DNA from: Deltaproteobacteria bacterium UBA2385
GTDB lineage: Bacteria; Myxococcota_A; UBA796; UBA2385
Direction: 5' to 3'
Assembly: GCA_002343455.1 (NCBI GenBank)
Contig: DDSR01000182.1
Location: forward strand, 1-43,846
Length of the DNA stretch: 43,846 nt
A model generated the notes under the pieces. It was not told the DNA's origin. It made no database searches and saw only the letters and a list, made by a program, of their open reading frames with translations. Shown here in pieces: positions 1-9,700 of the stretch (position 1 is the first letter of the stretch; every line of letters begins with the position of its first letter). The position numbers were made by a program, and so were the translations under genes.

Positions 1-185
1 CTCCCCCTCCTCCTCCCCCGCGCTCCGCACCGACCACCACCGCCCAGCAGATGGATCCCGCCGTCACCGCCGCCCCGCTCTCGGTCCGTCCCCCGCGGGC
101 CGGCCAGCGGCTGCTGCTCGAACAGAACCTCCTCGCCCCGGGCGAGGCCCTCACCCTCCAGCTCAGCTACCGCCTCCGCGACTGA
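1..185 (+). CDS. 3' end of a protein paralogous to its downstream neighbour (partial)
   Basis: Only the last ~60 codons lie in the window; the 5' end is outside. The reading frame ends at TGA 183-185. The visible C-terminus finishes with LLAPGEALTLQLSYRLRD. This aligns with the C-terminus of the next gene, LLVLGEALELGFEYRVKD: GEAL, the alternating polar/hydrophobic beta pattern and the final R-V/L-K/R-D are shared. The two genes therefore look like a tandem duplication of a beta-sandwich C-terminal domain. The segment before it is Pro/Thr/Ala-rich and looks like a linker. No function can be assigned from this fragment. Confidence 0.7.
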   Translation, partial: PPPPPPRSAPTTTAQQMDPAVTAAPLSVRPPRAGQRLLLEQNLLAPGEALTLQLSYRLRD

Positions 186-226
186 GCCTCTCCGCCCGCG
201 CCCAGGACATCCCCACCGCCCGGGTC

Positions 227-1960
227 GTGCTGCCCTGGCAGGACTTCAAGACCCTCTGGGAGAAGGGCCAGGCCCCCAAGGACAAGCCCGCGCCCGCGCC
301 CCGGGACTGGGCCATCAGCAGCGCCCGCTACGTCGGCGTCGTCGAGGAGGAGGCCACCCTCTTCCGCTCCACCATGAAGGTCGAGATCCTCAAGAAGGAG
401 GGCTGGACGGCCGTGCCCCTGCTGCCCACCTCGGTCGCCCTGCGCTCGGCCCGCATCGGCGGGAAAGAGGCCCCCATCTACCTGGACGGAGGCTGGTACA
501 CCTTCCTCACCGACAAGGCCGGGCCCGTCACGGTCGAGCTGGAGTTCGCCGTCACCACCTTCGACGAGGGCGGCCGCTCCGGCTTCGCCTTCGCCCTGGC
601 CCCCTCGGGCGGCACCGAGGTCGAGCTCTCCGTCGCCGAGACCCAGGACCTGGACTTCACCGTCGCTGGCGCCCAGCAGGTCACCGATCAGCAGCAGGGC
701 CCGCGTCGCCTGATGCGGGCCCTGCTGCCCGCCACCGGCAACCTCAGCGTCGCCTGGCAGCGGGCCGCGACCGAGGCCGCCGCCACCGAGACCGCCCGCA
801 TCTACGCCGAGCACCAGGCCCTGATCGGGGTCGGCGAGGGGCTGCTGCAGGGCCGCAGCATCGTCAACTACAGCATCCTCTTCGCCGGCACCGACACCTT
901 CAAGGTCGACCTGCCCCTGGACGTCACCGTCCTCGACGTCACCGGCCAGGGCCTTGGGACCTGGACCGTCGAGGACAGCGCCGATCGTAAGGTCGTCACC
1001 GCCAAGCTCAACTACGAGGCCACCGGCAGTTACGGCCTGACCCTGGACTACGAGCGCCCCATGCCCGAGGGCGGCGGCAGCGTCCCCCTCCCCGATCTGC
1101 GCGTGCTCGGCGCCGAGCGGGTCAAGGGCTTCGTCGGCGTCGACGCCCGCTCCAACCTGGAGGTCCGCGCCGGCCAGGCCAGCGTCGCCCGCCCCATCGA
1201 TGTGCGCGAGCTGCCCGCCGCCATCCTGGGCCAGACCGACTGGCCGGTGCTGCTCGGCTACCGCTACGCCAAGGAGGGCTGGTCCATCCCCATCGAGGTC
1301 CGCCAGCACGACGACGTCGACATGCTCGTCACCATCATCGACCAGGCCGCCGCCACCACCGTCCTCACCCTGGACGGCCGCCGCATGACCCAGGTCACCT
1401 ACGCCATGCGCAACAACCGCGCCCAGTTCCTCGAGCTCGATCTGCCCAAGGGCGCCACCCCCTGGTCCACCTTCGTCGGAGGCAAAGCCGTCAAGCCCGC
1501 CCGGGCCGAAGACGGCAGCTTCCTGGTCCCCCTGGCCCGCAGCCAGGCCAGCGGCGGGGACCTCGCGCGGTTCGCGGTCGAGATCGTCTACGTCGAGGAC
1601 GGCGATCCCACGCAGCAGCGCTTCGACGCCAGCCTGCCCAAGGCCGATGTGCCGGCGACCGCCGTGGCCTGGACGGTGTACGTTCCGGACCAGGCCAAGG
1701 TCAAGCAGTCCAGCATCGAGGGCAGCCTGCGGCAGGTCGACTGGTTCACGCCGATCGATCTGGGAGGCGTGTCCTCGGCCGAGGCGGTCGCCCAGGTCCA
1801 GCAGCAGGCGCAGGCGCTGTACGACAGCGACGCCATGGGGGCGGGGGTGCAGCCGGTGAAGGTGATGCTGCCGGTGGACGGCACGCCGCTGTACTTCGAG
1901 AAGCTGCTGGTGCTGGGCGAGGCGCTGGAGCTGGGCTTTGAGTACCGGGTGAAGGACTGA
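227..1960 (+). CDS. Conserved hypothetical beta-rich envelope protein, start uncertain
   Basis: A 577-residue product read from GTG 227. It has no recognised enzymatic motif: it begins with an LPWQDFKTLWEKG segment followed by many short beta-type segments, consistent with several stacked beta-sandwich domains. Coding quality continues in the same frame upstream of 227 to about 182 and reads LSLSARAQDIPTARV, where ARAQ-D resembles a signal-peptidase I site. The real start may therefore lie upstream, possibly a CTG at 182 overlapping the TGA of the preceding gene, or the hydrophobic start may be lost by a frameshift. No ATG/GTG/TTG is available in frame. The C-terminus is paralogous to the upstream gene, and the two are adjacent or overlapping, so they are probably co-transcribed. 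It ends just before the regulatory region of the redox operon. Confidence 0.75.
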   Translation: MLPWQDFKTLWEKGQAPKDKPAPAPRDWAISSARYVGVVEEEATLFRSTMKVEILKKEGWTAVPLLPTSVALRSARIGGKEAPIYLDGGWYTFLTDKAGPVTVELEFAVTTFDEGGRSGFAFALAPSGGTEVELSVAETQDLDFTVAGAQQVTDQQQGPRRLMRALLPATGNLSVAWQRAATEAAATETARIYAEHQALIGVGEGLLQGRSIVNYSILFAGTDTFKVDLPLDVTVLDVTGQGLGTWTVEDSADRKVVTAKLNYEATGSYGLTLDYERPMPEGGGSVPLPDLRVLGAERVKGFVGVDARSNLEVRAGQASVARPIDVRELPAAILGQTDWPVLLGYRYAKEGWSIPIEVRQHDDVDMLVTIIDQAAATTVLTLDGRRMTQVTYAMRNNRAQFLELDLPKGATPWSTFVGGKAVKPARAEDGSFLVPLARSQASGGDLARFAVEIVYVEDGDPTQQRFDASLPKADVPATAVAWTVYVPDQAKVKQSSIEGSLRQVDWFTPIDLGGVSSAEAVAQVQQQAQALYDSDAMGAGVQPVKVMLPVDGTPLYFEKLLVLGEALELGFEYRVKD

Positions 1961-1982
1961 GTCGGGGGGCGGCCACAGGATC

Positions 1983-2036
1983 GCGACATCTCGCTGCACA
2001 GCGATATCTCGCTGTGAAAACCAGCGAGATATCGCT
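1983..2036. promoter_or_regulatory. Palindromic upstream activator-like site plus a third half-site
   Basis: A perfect 15-bp inverted repeat: AGCGATATCTCGCTG at 2000-2014 and CAGCGAGATATCGCT at 2022-2036, separated by 7 nt. A third, directly oriented half-site GCGACATCTCGCTG (one mismatch) lies at 1983-1996. The palindrome centre is about 87 bp before the start site predicted from the sigma-54 element at 2079, a normal place for an enhancer-binding-protein site. It could also fold as a hairpin at the end of the preceding gene, but no T-tract follows and the third half-site favours protein binding. The regulator is not identifiable. Confidence 0.65.
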
Positions 2037-2078
2037 CATTAGTTTCGTTACCCGTTGATTTCATTACATCACGAGCGC

Positions 2079-2094
2079 TGGCACGCCTCCTGCA
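2079..2094 (+). promoter_or_regulatory. Sigma-54 (-24/-12) promoter
   Basis: TGGCACG-N4-CTGCA, with the GG and GC dinucleotides exactly 12 bp apart (second G at 2081, C at 2093). This matches the RpoN consensus TGGCACG-N4-TTGCW except for one T. The predicted start is near 2105, 21 nt before the ATG of the flavoprotein gene, leaving room for its GAGAGG ribosome-binding site (2115-2120). The stretch between the palindrome and the promoter (about 2036-2075) is unusually AT-rich for this genome, which could help DNA bending. The assignment rests on sequence match and spacing. Confidence 0.75.
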
Positions 2095-2125
2095 ATGCCT
2101 CTCGACACACCCCCGAGAGGACCGC

Positions 2126-3535
2126 ATGCACCGCACCATCACCACCGAGGTCGCCATCATCGGCGCCGGCACCGCCGGGCTCGCCGCCTGCCGGGCGGCC
2201 CGCGACGAGGGCGCCCAGCCCTTGCTGATCGAGGCCGGCCCGGGCGGCACGACCTGCGCCCGCGAGGGCTGCATGCCCAGCAAGCTGCTGATCGCGGCGG
2301 CCCACGCGGCGCACCACATGCAGACGGCTCCAGGCTTCGGGGTCTACGGAGGCGCCGTCCAGGTCGACGGGCCGGCCGTACTCCAGCGGGTCCGCGCCGA
2401 GCGGGACCGCTTCGTGGGCTTCGTGACCGACGGCCATCGGGCCATCCCCTCGGACCAGCGCCTGCAGGGGCGGGCCCGCTTCGTGGGGCCGACGACGCTG
2501 CGGGTGGACGACCGGCTGACGGTCCAGGCCCGCGCGGTTGTGGTGGCGACGGGCAGCCGGCCGGTGGTCCTGCCGAACCTACGCCCGCTAGGCGACCGGC
2601 TGATCACCAACACCGAGCTCTTCGAGTGGAACGATCTGCCCGACAGCGTGGTGGTCTTCGGGCCGGGCGCCATCGGCCTGGAGCTGGCGCAGGCGCTGCA
2701 TCGGCTGGGGGTGCGGGTGCGCCTGCTGGGCCTGGGCGGGCTGCTGGGGCCGCTGAGCGATCCGGTGGTCCGCAAGGTTGCGACGGCGGCGATCGCCTCG
2801 GAGCTGCCGATGGACACGGACGCCCGCGTTGAGGAGGTCTGGCGGGAGGGGGACCGGGTCTTCGTGGCCCGCAACGACGAGGGGGTGCGGGTGGTGGAGG
2901 ACTTCGCCTTCGCCCTCTGCGCGGTGGGCCGCAGCCCGAACCTGGAGAGCCTGGACCTGGCGGCCGCCGGCCTGGAGCTCGGCCCCACCGGCCGTCCCTC
3001 GATCAACCCCTTCACCACCCAGGTCGGCGATCACCCGATCTTCATCGCCGGGGACGCCAACCCGGACCGGCCCCTGCTGCACGAGGCGGCCGACGAAGGC
3101 CGCATCGCGGGCCGCAACGCGGCGCTGTTCCCGGCGGTCCAACCGCAAGCCCGGCGCAGCCCGATCGGGATCGTCTTCAGCGACCCCCAGCTCGCCGTGG
3201 TCGGAGAGGGCTGGGCCCAGGTGCAGAGCAGGGATGTGGTGGTCGGAGCGGTAGACCTCTCGGACCAGGGCCGCAGCCGGGTGCAGCGAGAGAACCGCGG
3301 CTGGCTCCACATCTACGCCGATCGGGCTACAGGGAGGCTGCTAGGTGCAGAGCTGGCGCACCCGCGGGCCGAGCACCTCGCGCACCTGTTGGCCTGGAGT
3401 CACCAGCTCCAGCTCACCGTCTCGCACATGCTGGAGATGCCCTTCTACCACCCCGTCGTCGAAGAGGGGCTGCGCACCGCCCTCCGCGACGCTGACGCTC
3501 AACTCCGCGCGGGCCGGCTCGCCCGCATAGCCTGA
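2126..3535 (+). CDS. Dihydrolipoyl-dehydrogenase-like class I flavoprotein disulfide reductase
   Basis: A 469-residue FAD/NAD(P)H oxidoreductase of the lipoamide dehydrogenase/glutathione reductase family. Visible features are an N-terminal FAD dinucleotide fold (IIGAGTAGLAA), the redox disulfide CAREGC with PSKLL following, a second nucleotide fold (VVVFGPGAIGLELA) in the middle, the FAD-binding FIAGDAN segment, and a C-terminal dimerisation domain with the His-Glu dyad in FYHPVVEEGL. Length matches Lpd (~470). No 2-oxo-acid dehydrogenase subunits are nearby. It sits 52 bp ahead of a peroxiredoxin-glutaredoxin fusion under one sigma-54 promoter. I infer that it feeds electrons from NAD(P)H to that thiol peroxidase rather than serving pyruvate dehydrogenase. 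Substrate specificity is not decidable from sequence. ATG 2126 is supported by GAGAGG upstream. Confidence 0.9.
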   Translation: MHRTITTEVAIIGAGTAGLAACRAARDEGAQPLLIEAGPGGTTCAREGCMPSKLLIAAAHAAHHMQTAPGFGVYGGAVQVDGPAVLQRVRAERDRFVGFVTDGHRAIPSDQRLQGRARFVGPTTLRVDDRLTVQARAVVVATGSRPVVLPNLRPLGDRLITNTELFEWNDLPDSVVVFGPGAIGLELAQALHRLGVRVRLLGLGGLLGPLSDPVVRKVATAAIASELPMDTDARVEEVWREGDRVFVARNDEGVRVVEDFAFALCAVGRSPNLESLDLAAAGLELGPTGRPSINPFTTQVGDHPIFIAGDANPDRPLLHEAADEGRIAGRNAALFPAVQPQARRSPIGIVFSDPQLAVVGEGWAQVQSRDVVVGAVDLSDQGRSRVQRENRGWLHIYADRATGRLLGAELAHPRAEHLAHLLAWSHQLQLTVSHMLEMPFYHPVVEEGLRTALRDADAQLRAGRLARIA

Positions 3536-3587
3536 TCACCTGATCAGACAATAAACCGATCAACCAACCAACAAACTGGAGAGAACC

Positions 3588-4307
3588 ATGAAGCCCACCA
3601 TCACCGAAGGCCAGCGCGTCCCCGAGGTCACCTTCAAGGTCCGCGACGGCGCCGAGTGGACGACCGTCAGCACCGCCGACCTCTTCGCCGGCCGCACCGT
3701 CGTGCTCTTCGCCCTGCCCGGCGCCTACACCCCCACCTGCAGCTCCAGCCACCTGCCCCGCTACGAGGAGCTCTACGACGATCTGCAGCAGGCCGGCGTG
3801 GACGCCGTGCTCTGCCTCAGCGTCAACGACACCTTCGTCATGAACGCCTGGGCCGACGACCAGGGCGCCGAGCGCGTCGAGATGGTCCCCGACGGCAACG
3901 GCGACTTCTCGCGGGCGATGGGCCTGCTGGTGGACAAGGCCAACCTGGGCTTCGGCCCCCGCTCCTGGCGCTACTCGATGCTGGTCCGCGACGGCGTCAT
4001 CGAGAAGATGTTCATCGAGGAGGAGGTCCCCGGCGACCCCTTCGGCGTCTCGGACGCCGACACGATGCTGAAGTACCTGGGTGGCACCGCCAGCCCCGAC
4101 ATCCTGCTGCTGACCAAGCCCGGCTGCGCCCACTGCGCCCGCGCCGAAGCCGCCTTGGAAGAGGCCGGCCTGTCCTGGGACGAGCTGCCGACCTCGCCGC
4201 GCATCCTGCGCGCCCTGCCCGGCAGCCGCACCACCCCCCAGGTCTTCGTCGACGGCGTGCACCTCGGCGGCGCCGACGAGCTGGTGGCCTGGCTGGCCAA
4301 GCGCTGA
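3588..4307 (+). CDS. Hybrid peroxiredoxin 5 - glutaredoxin (PGdx-type peroxidase)
   Basis: 239 residues. The N-terminal ~165 residues are a Prx5/AhpE-like peroxiredoxin with the peroxidatic motif PGAYTPTCS. The C-terminal ~75 residues are a glutaredoxin with the active site CAHC and the cis-Pro segment TTPQVFV. This architecture matches the bacterial hybrid Prx5/Grx enzymes that reduce hydrogen peroxide and alkyl hydroperoxides with glutathione-type thiols. The glutaredoxin motif CAHC differs from the usual CPYC/CPFC, which may alter redox potential or reductant choice. It follows the flavoprotein reductase gene and has a clear GGAGAG site 6-11 nt before ATG. The 52-bp gap contains two close TGATCA palindromes (around 3534-3545). 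The product is predicted to be cytoplasmic. Confidence 0.93.
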   Translation: MKPTITEGQRVPEVTFKVRDGAEWTTVSTADLFAGRTVVLFALPGAYTPTCSSSHLPRYEELYDDLQQAGVDAVLCLSVNDTFVMNAWADDQGAERVEMVPDGNGDFSRAMGLLVDKANLGFGPRSWRYSMLVRDGVIEKMFIEEEVPGDPFGVSDADTMLKYLGGTASPDILLLTKPGCAHCARAEAALEEAGLSWDELPTSPRILRALPGSRTTPQVFVDGVHLGGADELVAWLAKR

Positions 4308-4357
4308 TCCCGCTCCGGGGCGGCTCGGCGCTCGCGGGGAGATAGTCCCCCTCCGCG

Positions 4358-6181
<1,824 letters not shown>

Positions 6182-6211
6182 ATTCGGGTACACTGCGCCG
6201 CGGAGGTGCTC

Positions 6212-6706
6212 ATGATCGTCGGCCTGATGCTCGCCTGCACCGGCGGCCCCTTGCAGAGCGACGAGCCGGTCCCGGACTTCTCGCTGATCGACCTGAACCC
6301 GGCCTCGCCGACCAGCCAGCAGCCGGTCTCCCCGCGGGACCTGATCGACCAGGTCAGCGGCTGGTACTTCACCTACGCCGGTTGAGGGTACTGCGTTGGC
6401 CAGTTTGGCCACCTCGACACACTACAGGCCGAGTACGCCACCGACGAGGTCCAGCTCCTGGCGGTCAACCGCGAGGACGGCCTCGACGCGGCGGCCGAGG
6501 CCGTCGAAGGCAAGTCCCTGCCCTTGTTGCAGGACACCGTCGAGGTCGACGCCTGGGGTGCCTGGCAGGTCGAGTGGCGGGATCTGGTCATCTTGGACGC
6601 CGAGAACAAGGTCGTCGGGGTGATCAACCTGACGGACCACGACCTGGAGCTGCCCGAGAACGTCAAGCTCGTGCGCGAGCTGGTGGCCGAGGCGCAGGAG
6701 CGCTGA
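6212..6706 (+). CDS. Redoxin-fold (thioredoxin-like) selenoprotein lipoprotein, UxxC active site, read through TGA 6383-6385
   Basis: Reading ATG 6212 to TGA 6704-6706 gives 164 residues if the in-frame TGA at 6383-6385 is selenocysteine (U58). The segment across it reads WYFTYAG-U-GYC-VGQFGHL: U58 and C61 form UxxC exactly where a thioredoxin-fold protein has CxxC. The sequence after TGA continues uninterrupted for 106 codons with redoxin-like features (LLAVNREDG, WQVEWRDLVILDAENKVVG). A PDFSLIDLNP segment typical of redoxins lies before it. N-terminal MIVGLMLAC is a very short lipoprotein signal with a lipobox, and GGAGG lies 5 nt before ATG. Without recoding, both halves would be non-functional. 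It is 30 bp after the ABC gene. NCBI-style redoxin (seleno)protein families are, from memory, the closest match. SelABC/D genes are not in the window. Confidence 0.82.
6383..6415 (+). promoter_or_regulatory. Candidate bacterial SECIS element after Sec UGA
   Basis: Directly after UGA (6383-6385), TGGCCA at 6397-6402 pairs with TGGCCA at 6406-6411 to give a 6-bp stem closing a GTT triloop whose first base is G. The loop begins 18 nt after UGA. This agrees with the known bacterial SECIS rule of a short apical loop with a G among its first bases, about 16-37 nt from the UGA. A lower stem GAGG (6384-6387)/CCTC (6412-6415) can extend it across a one-sided internal loop. The fold was paired by eye, not computed. 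Confidence 0.6.
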
Positions 6707-6727
6707 GGGCCGGGATAGGTGCCCGGA

Positions 6728-9700
6728 ATGCAGTGGCACGTCTTCATCGCCTACGCCGGGGAAGAGGGGAAGGAGCGCGCCTCGCTGCTCAAGAGGGCTT
6801 GCGAAGAGCGAGACCTGCGGGCATTCGTTGCCCACCATGATGTGGCGGACAGGTTCAGAACCGAGATCCCTGGGGCTCTCAATCAAGCTCGCGTAGCCGT
6901 CCTGGTAGCCACCGGGAATGGCCGCGAGAACTCGAGTTCGTGGTTCGACGATGAGGTCATTCGAGCAGTTCGCCTGGCCGAGAGCGGTCGCCTGAGCCTC
7001 TTCGTCTGGCCATCCACATCGACCATGGAGATCCTGGATTTGCCCTACGGAACCGCCGGCTACAAAGCGCTGCCCTGCGACCCGGCATCGGCCGCGGATT
7101 CGCTTCGCCAACCCCTCCCCGCAGAGCTCCCTACCTCGGCCGAGCACGAGAGTCACCCGCTCCTCGTTGAGGCGCAGAAGGCCCTGCGTGACCACGAACC
7201 CCAGCGCGCGGTGGACCTCGCCAGCGACGTCCTGGCAACACCAACCCCGACCCCAGCGCTGCGCGCCCGCGCCGAGCTGGTCCGCCTGCAAGGCCTCTCC
7301 CATCTGGGTCGCCGAGAGGAGTTCGAGCAGTTCATCGACACGATCAACGCCGAAGCCCTTCCCCCGTCCGATCGCCGGCGGCTCGCCATCTACCTGGCGG
7401 CGGCCCACCGCTGGGAGCGCGGGCTCGACCTGGCTCCCGACGACCCAGTGGTCCTACAGCTCATCGCGCTGCGCCGAGACCAGGAGATCCCCTCCGCCCT
7501 CGCCGACGACCCGACCGTTCACCTCGACGCCGCCGAGCTTCATCTGCAGGAGCGCCGAGCGGGCCCGTGTGTGGACCTGGCGAGGGGGGTGCTGGGGCGG
7601 GCTGAGGTCACGCCCATCGGGCAGGCGCTGGCGATGGAGCTGCTGTTGCGTGGCCTGGCTCAACACTGGTTGGGGGTGGCTACCGAGCCGGTGTCTGATC
7701 CCGGAGGCGCGCTCCATGCCGCACGCGGGGCGGTCGAGGCCTTGGAGCCGGCGGAGCCCTGGTTGCGCGTGCTGCTGGGCCAACTGGAGCTGATTCAGCC
7801 CCCGGGGGGCCCACTAAATCCCGACCCCAGCCCTCCCGACTGGTTCCTGGCGGCTCAAGGTGCGACCTCCGAAGAGGCGCTCACCCAGGTGGAGGCGAGG
7901 TTCCCACGCTCCATCGGACCCTTGCTGATCATCCTCTCCCGCCGCTGGCGGATGTTCGACCGACCGGAACGAGCGCTTGCTTCGGCACGCCAGGCCTTTG
8001 CCATCCTGCCCGGCCGCGGGCAGGGCACCGAGCTGGGGCTGGCGCTGCTTGGCGCGGGTCTTCGCAACGAGGCCTTGATGCGGGCTCCGGCCCCCTACGA
8101 CGCGGAGTCCTGGCGCCTGCACGTGCTGCTGGCACGGGACGAGGTCGAGGGGCTCGCCCGAGCCCGGGAGTGGACCGAGACGCTGCCGAGCCCCGCCGCC
8201 TGGGTGACCCTGGCCCAGCAGGCCCTGAACGCGGAAGAACAGATTGAAGCCAGGCGAGCCGCCCACATGGCGCTTCCGGGCGCGGCGCAGCTCACCGTCG
8301 ACGCGCTCCGGCTGCTCTTCTACGCCGCGGGGGCCGCTTCGCCAGAGCCGGATCTCGCCCTTCTCCGCGACCTCGAGAAGAAGCTGCGGGAGCGCACAGA
8401 GGTCGAGGCCGAGGAGCTTCGTTTCCTGGTGCTGGCCTGCTTACCGGGGAGGCGAGGGCCACCCGTCGACATCGATCGCCTGCGAGGCGCGGGCCGCTTG
8501 GTAGTGCTGGATCGGACCGAGGTCCAGGAGAGGATGCGGTTTCTCCAGCACAACCAGGCGCTCATCAACGAAGGATGGCGGCGAGGCTGGATCAGCTACG
8601 CCGAGCTGCTCCGATACTGCGGGTACAGCATTGGCGCGGCCGCCGTTGGGCTCCGACAGTTTCGCTTCCCCCTGCGAGCGCCCCTCATCGCCCTGGGGCC
8701 ATACACATCGGAGGCCCTCTGGAGAGACCGCCGATGCCTGGTCGGGGCCATGGGGCTCGAGCTGCTCCTGGCCTGCGAGCTTCATCGACCGCTTGCCGCA
8801 GCGGTCCAGAAGATGTGCATCCTGGAGCCGACCTGGGACCAGGTCCTGCGGTCGGCGGAGGAGCCCCTGGTCGCGGCGTGGCGCCGCGAGCTTCACGAGA
8901 TCCAGGAGCTCGATGGCCTGGAACGCGAGCAGAGCGAGCCGCGCCGGGCCCAGATCCGTGCCCAGATGCAGGAGGTGGACCTTGCGAAGGAGCTTAAGGC
9001 CTGGCTCCTCGACCTGAAGCGGGTCGGAAAGCTGGAGATCCTCCCCGTCCCGTCGCTCCCACCCTGCCTCCCTCCCCAAGACAGGCCCGATGCAGGCCTG
9101 CTGGCGGATCTGTTCGCATATCGGGAGAGCCTGCATCATGACTCCGACCTCGTGCTGCTCAGCGCGGAGCTGGCGGAGTTCGGCGTCCGCGGCCTGCCCG
9201 ATCGCGAACAGCTCGACCAGCTCGGGTTCAGCCCAGCCCAGCGGCAGGGCCTGTCGGATCGATATCGGCCGCTGCGAGTACAGACGGTCTCTATCGCCCC
9301 GGTGCTTCGCGCCCTGAGCGAGGGCGACCCGCGCACCGACACGGTCCGCATCCTGGTGCGGGCCGGCTTCTCCGACGCACTCGACCAAAAGGAGCTGATC
9401 CATTGGGCTCGCACCCGCGGCGACAAGCTCGTGGAAGACCTGGGCGCGATGGCCGAGGCGTGGAGCATCGGCGCGCCGCTCCACGCCTGGAACCTGGCCA
9501 GCATTGTCGGGCAGGCGCTGGTCAAGCTCTGGCTGGTAGGGGAGCCCGAGCCCGACGCGGCCGAGATCAGCGCGCGGCTCCTCGCCACCGCGGAGAGCCT
9601 GGACCGTCAGGCAGGGTTCGGGCTCGATTCGCTCGCCTCCACCGTGCAGGGCCTGACCCGCTTGGCCCAGGCCCTGCCCCGGATCTTCGCCGAGTCGACC

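Noticed and set aside
167..1999. Long open frame (610 codons) on the minus strand opposite the beta-rich protein gene
   Set aside because: Its sequence is Gly/Ala/Asp/Leu-rich without family motifs and mirrors the GC-biased third positions of the plus-strand gene; an antisense shadow.
3534..3545. Two TGATCA palindromes at the end of the flavoprotein gene as an operator
   Set aside because: They overlap the stop codon region within one operon and have no promoter-like sequence nearby; noted only in the gene entry.
6383..6385. TGA as nonsense mutation or sequencing error
   Set aside because: Both flanks match one redoxin-type domain, the codon falls exactly on the first CxxC position, and a hairpin follows at SECIS distance. 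Still to be proven by finding the Sec machinery.
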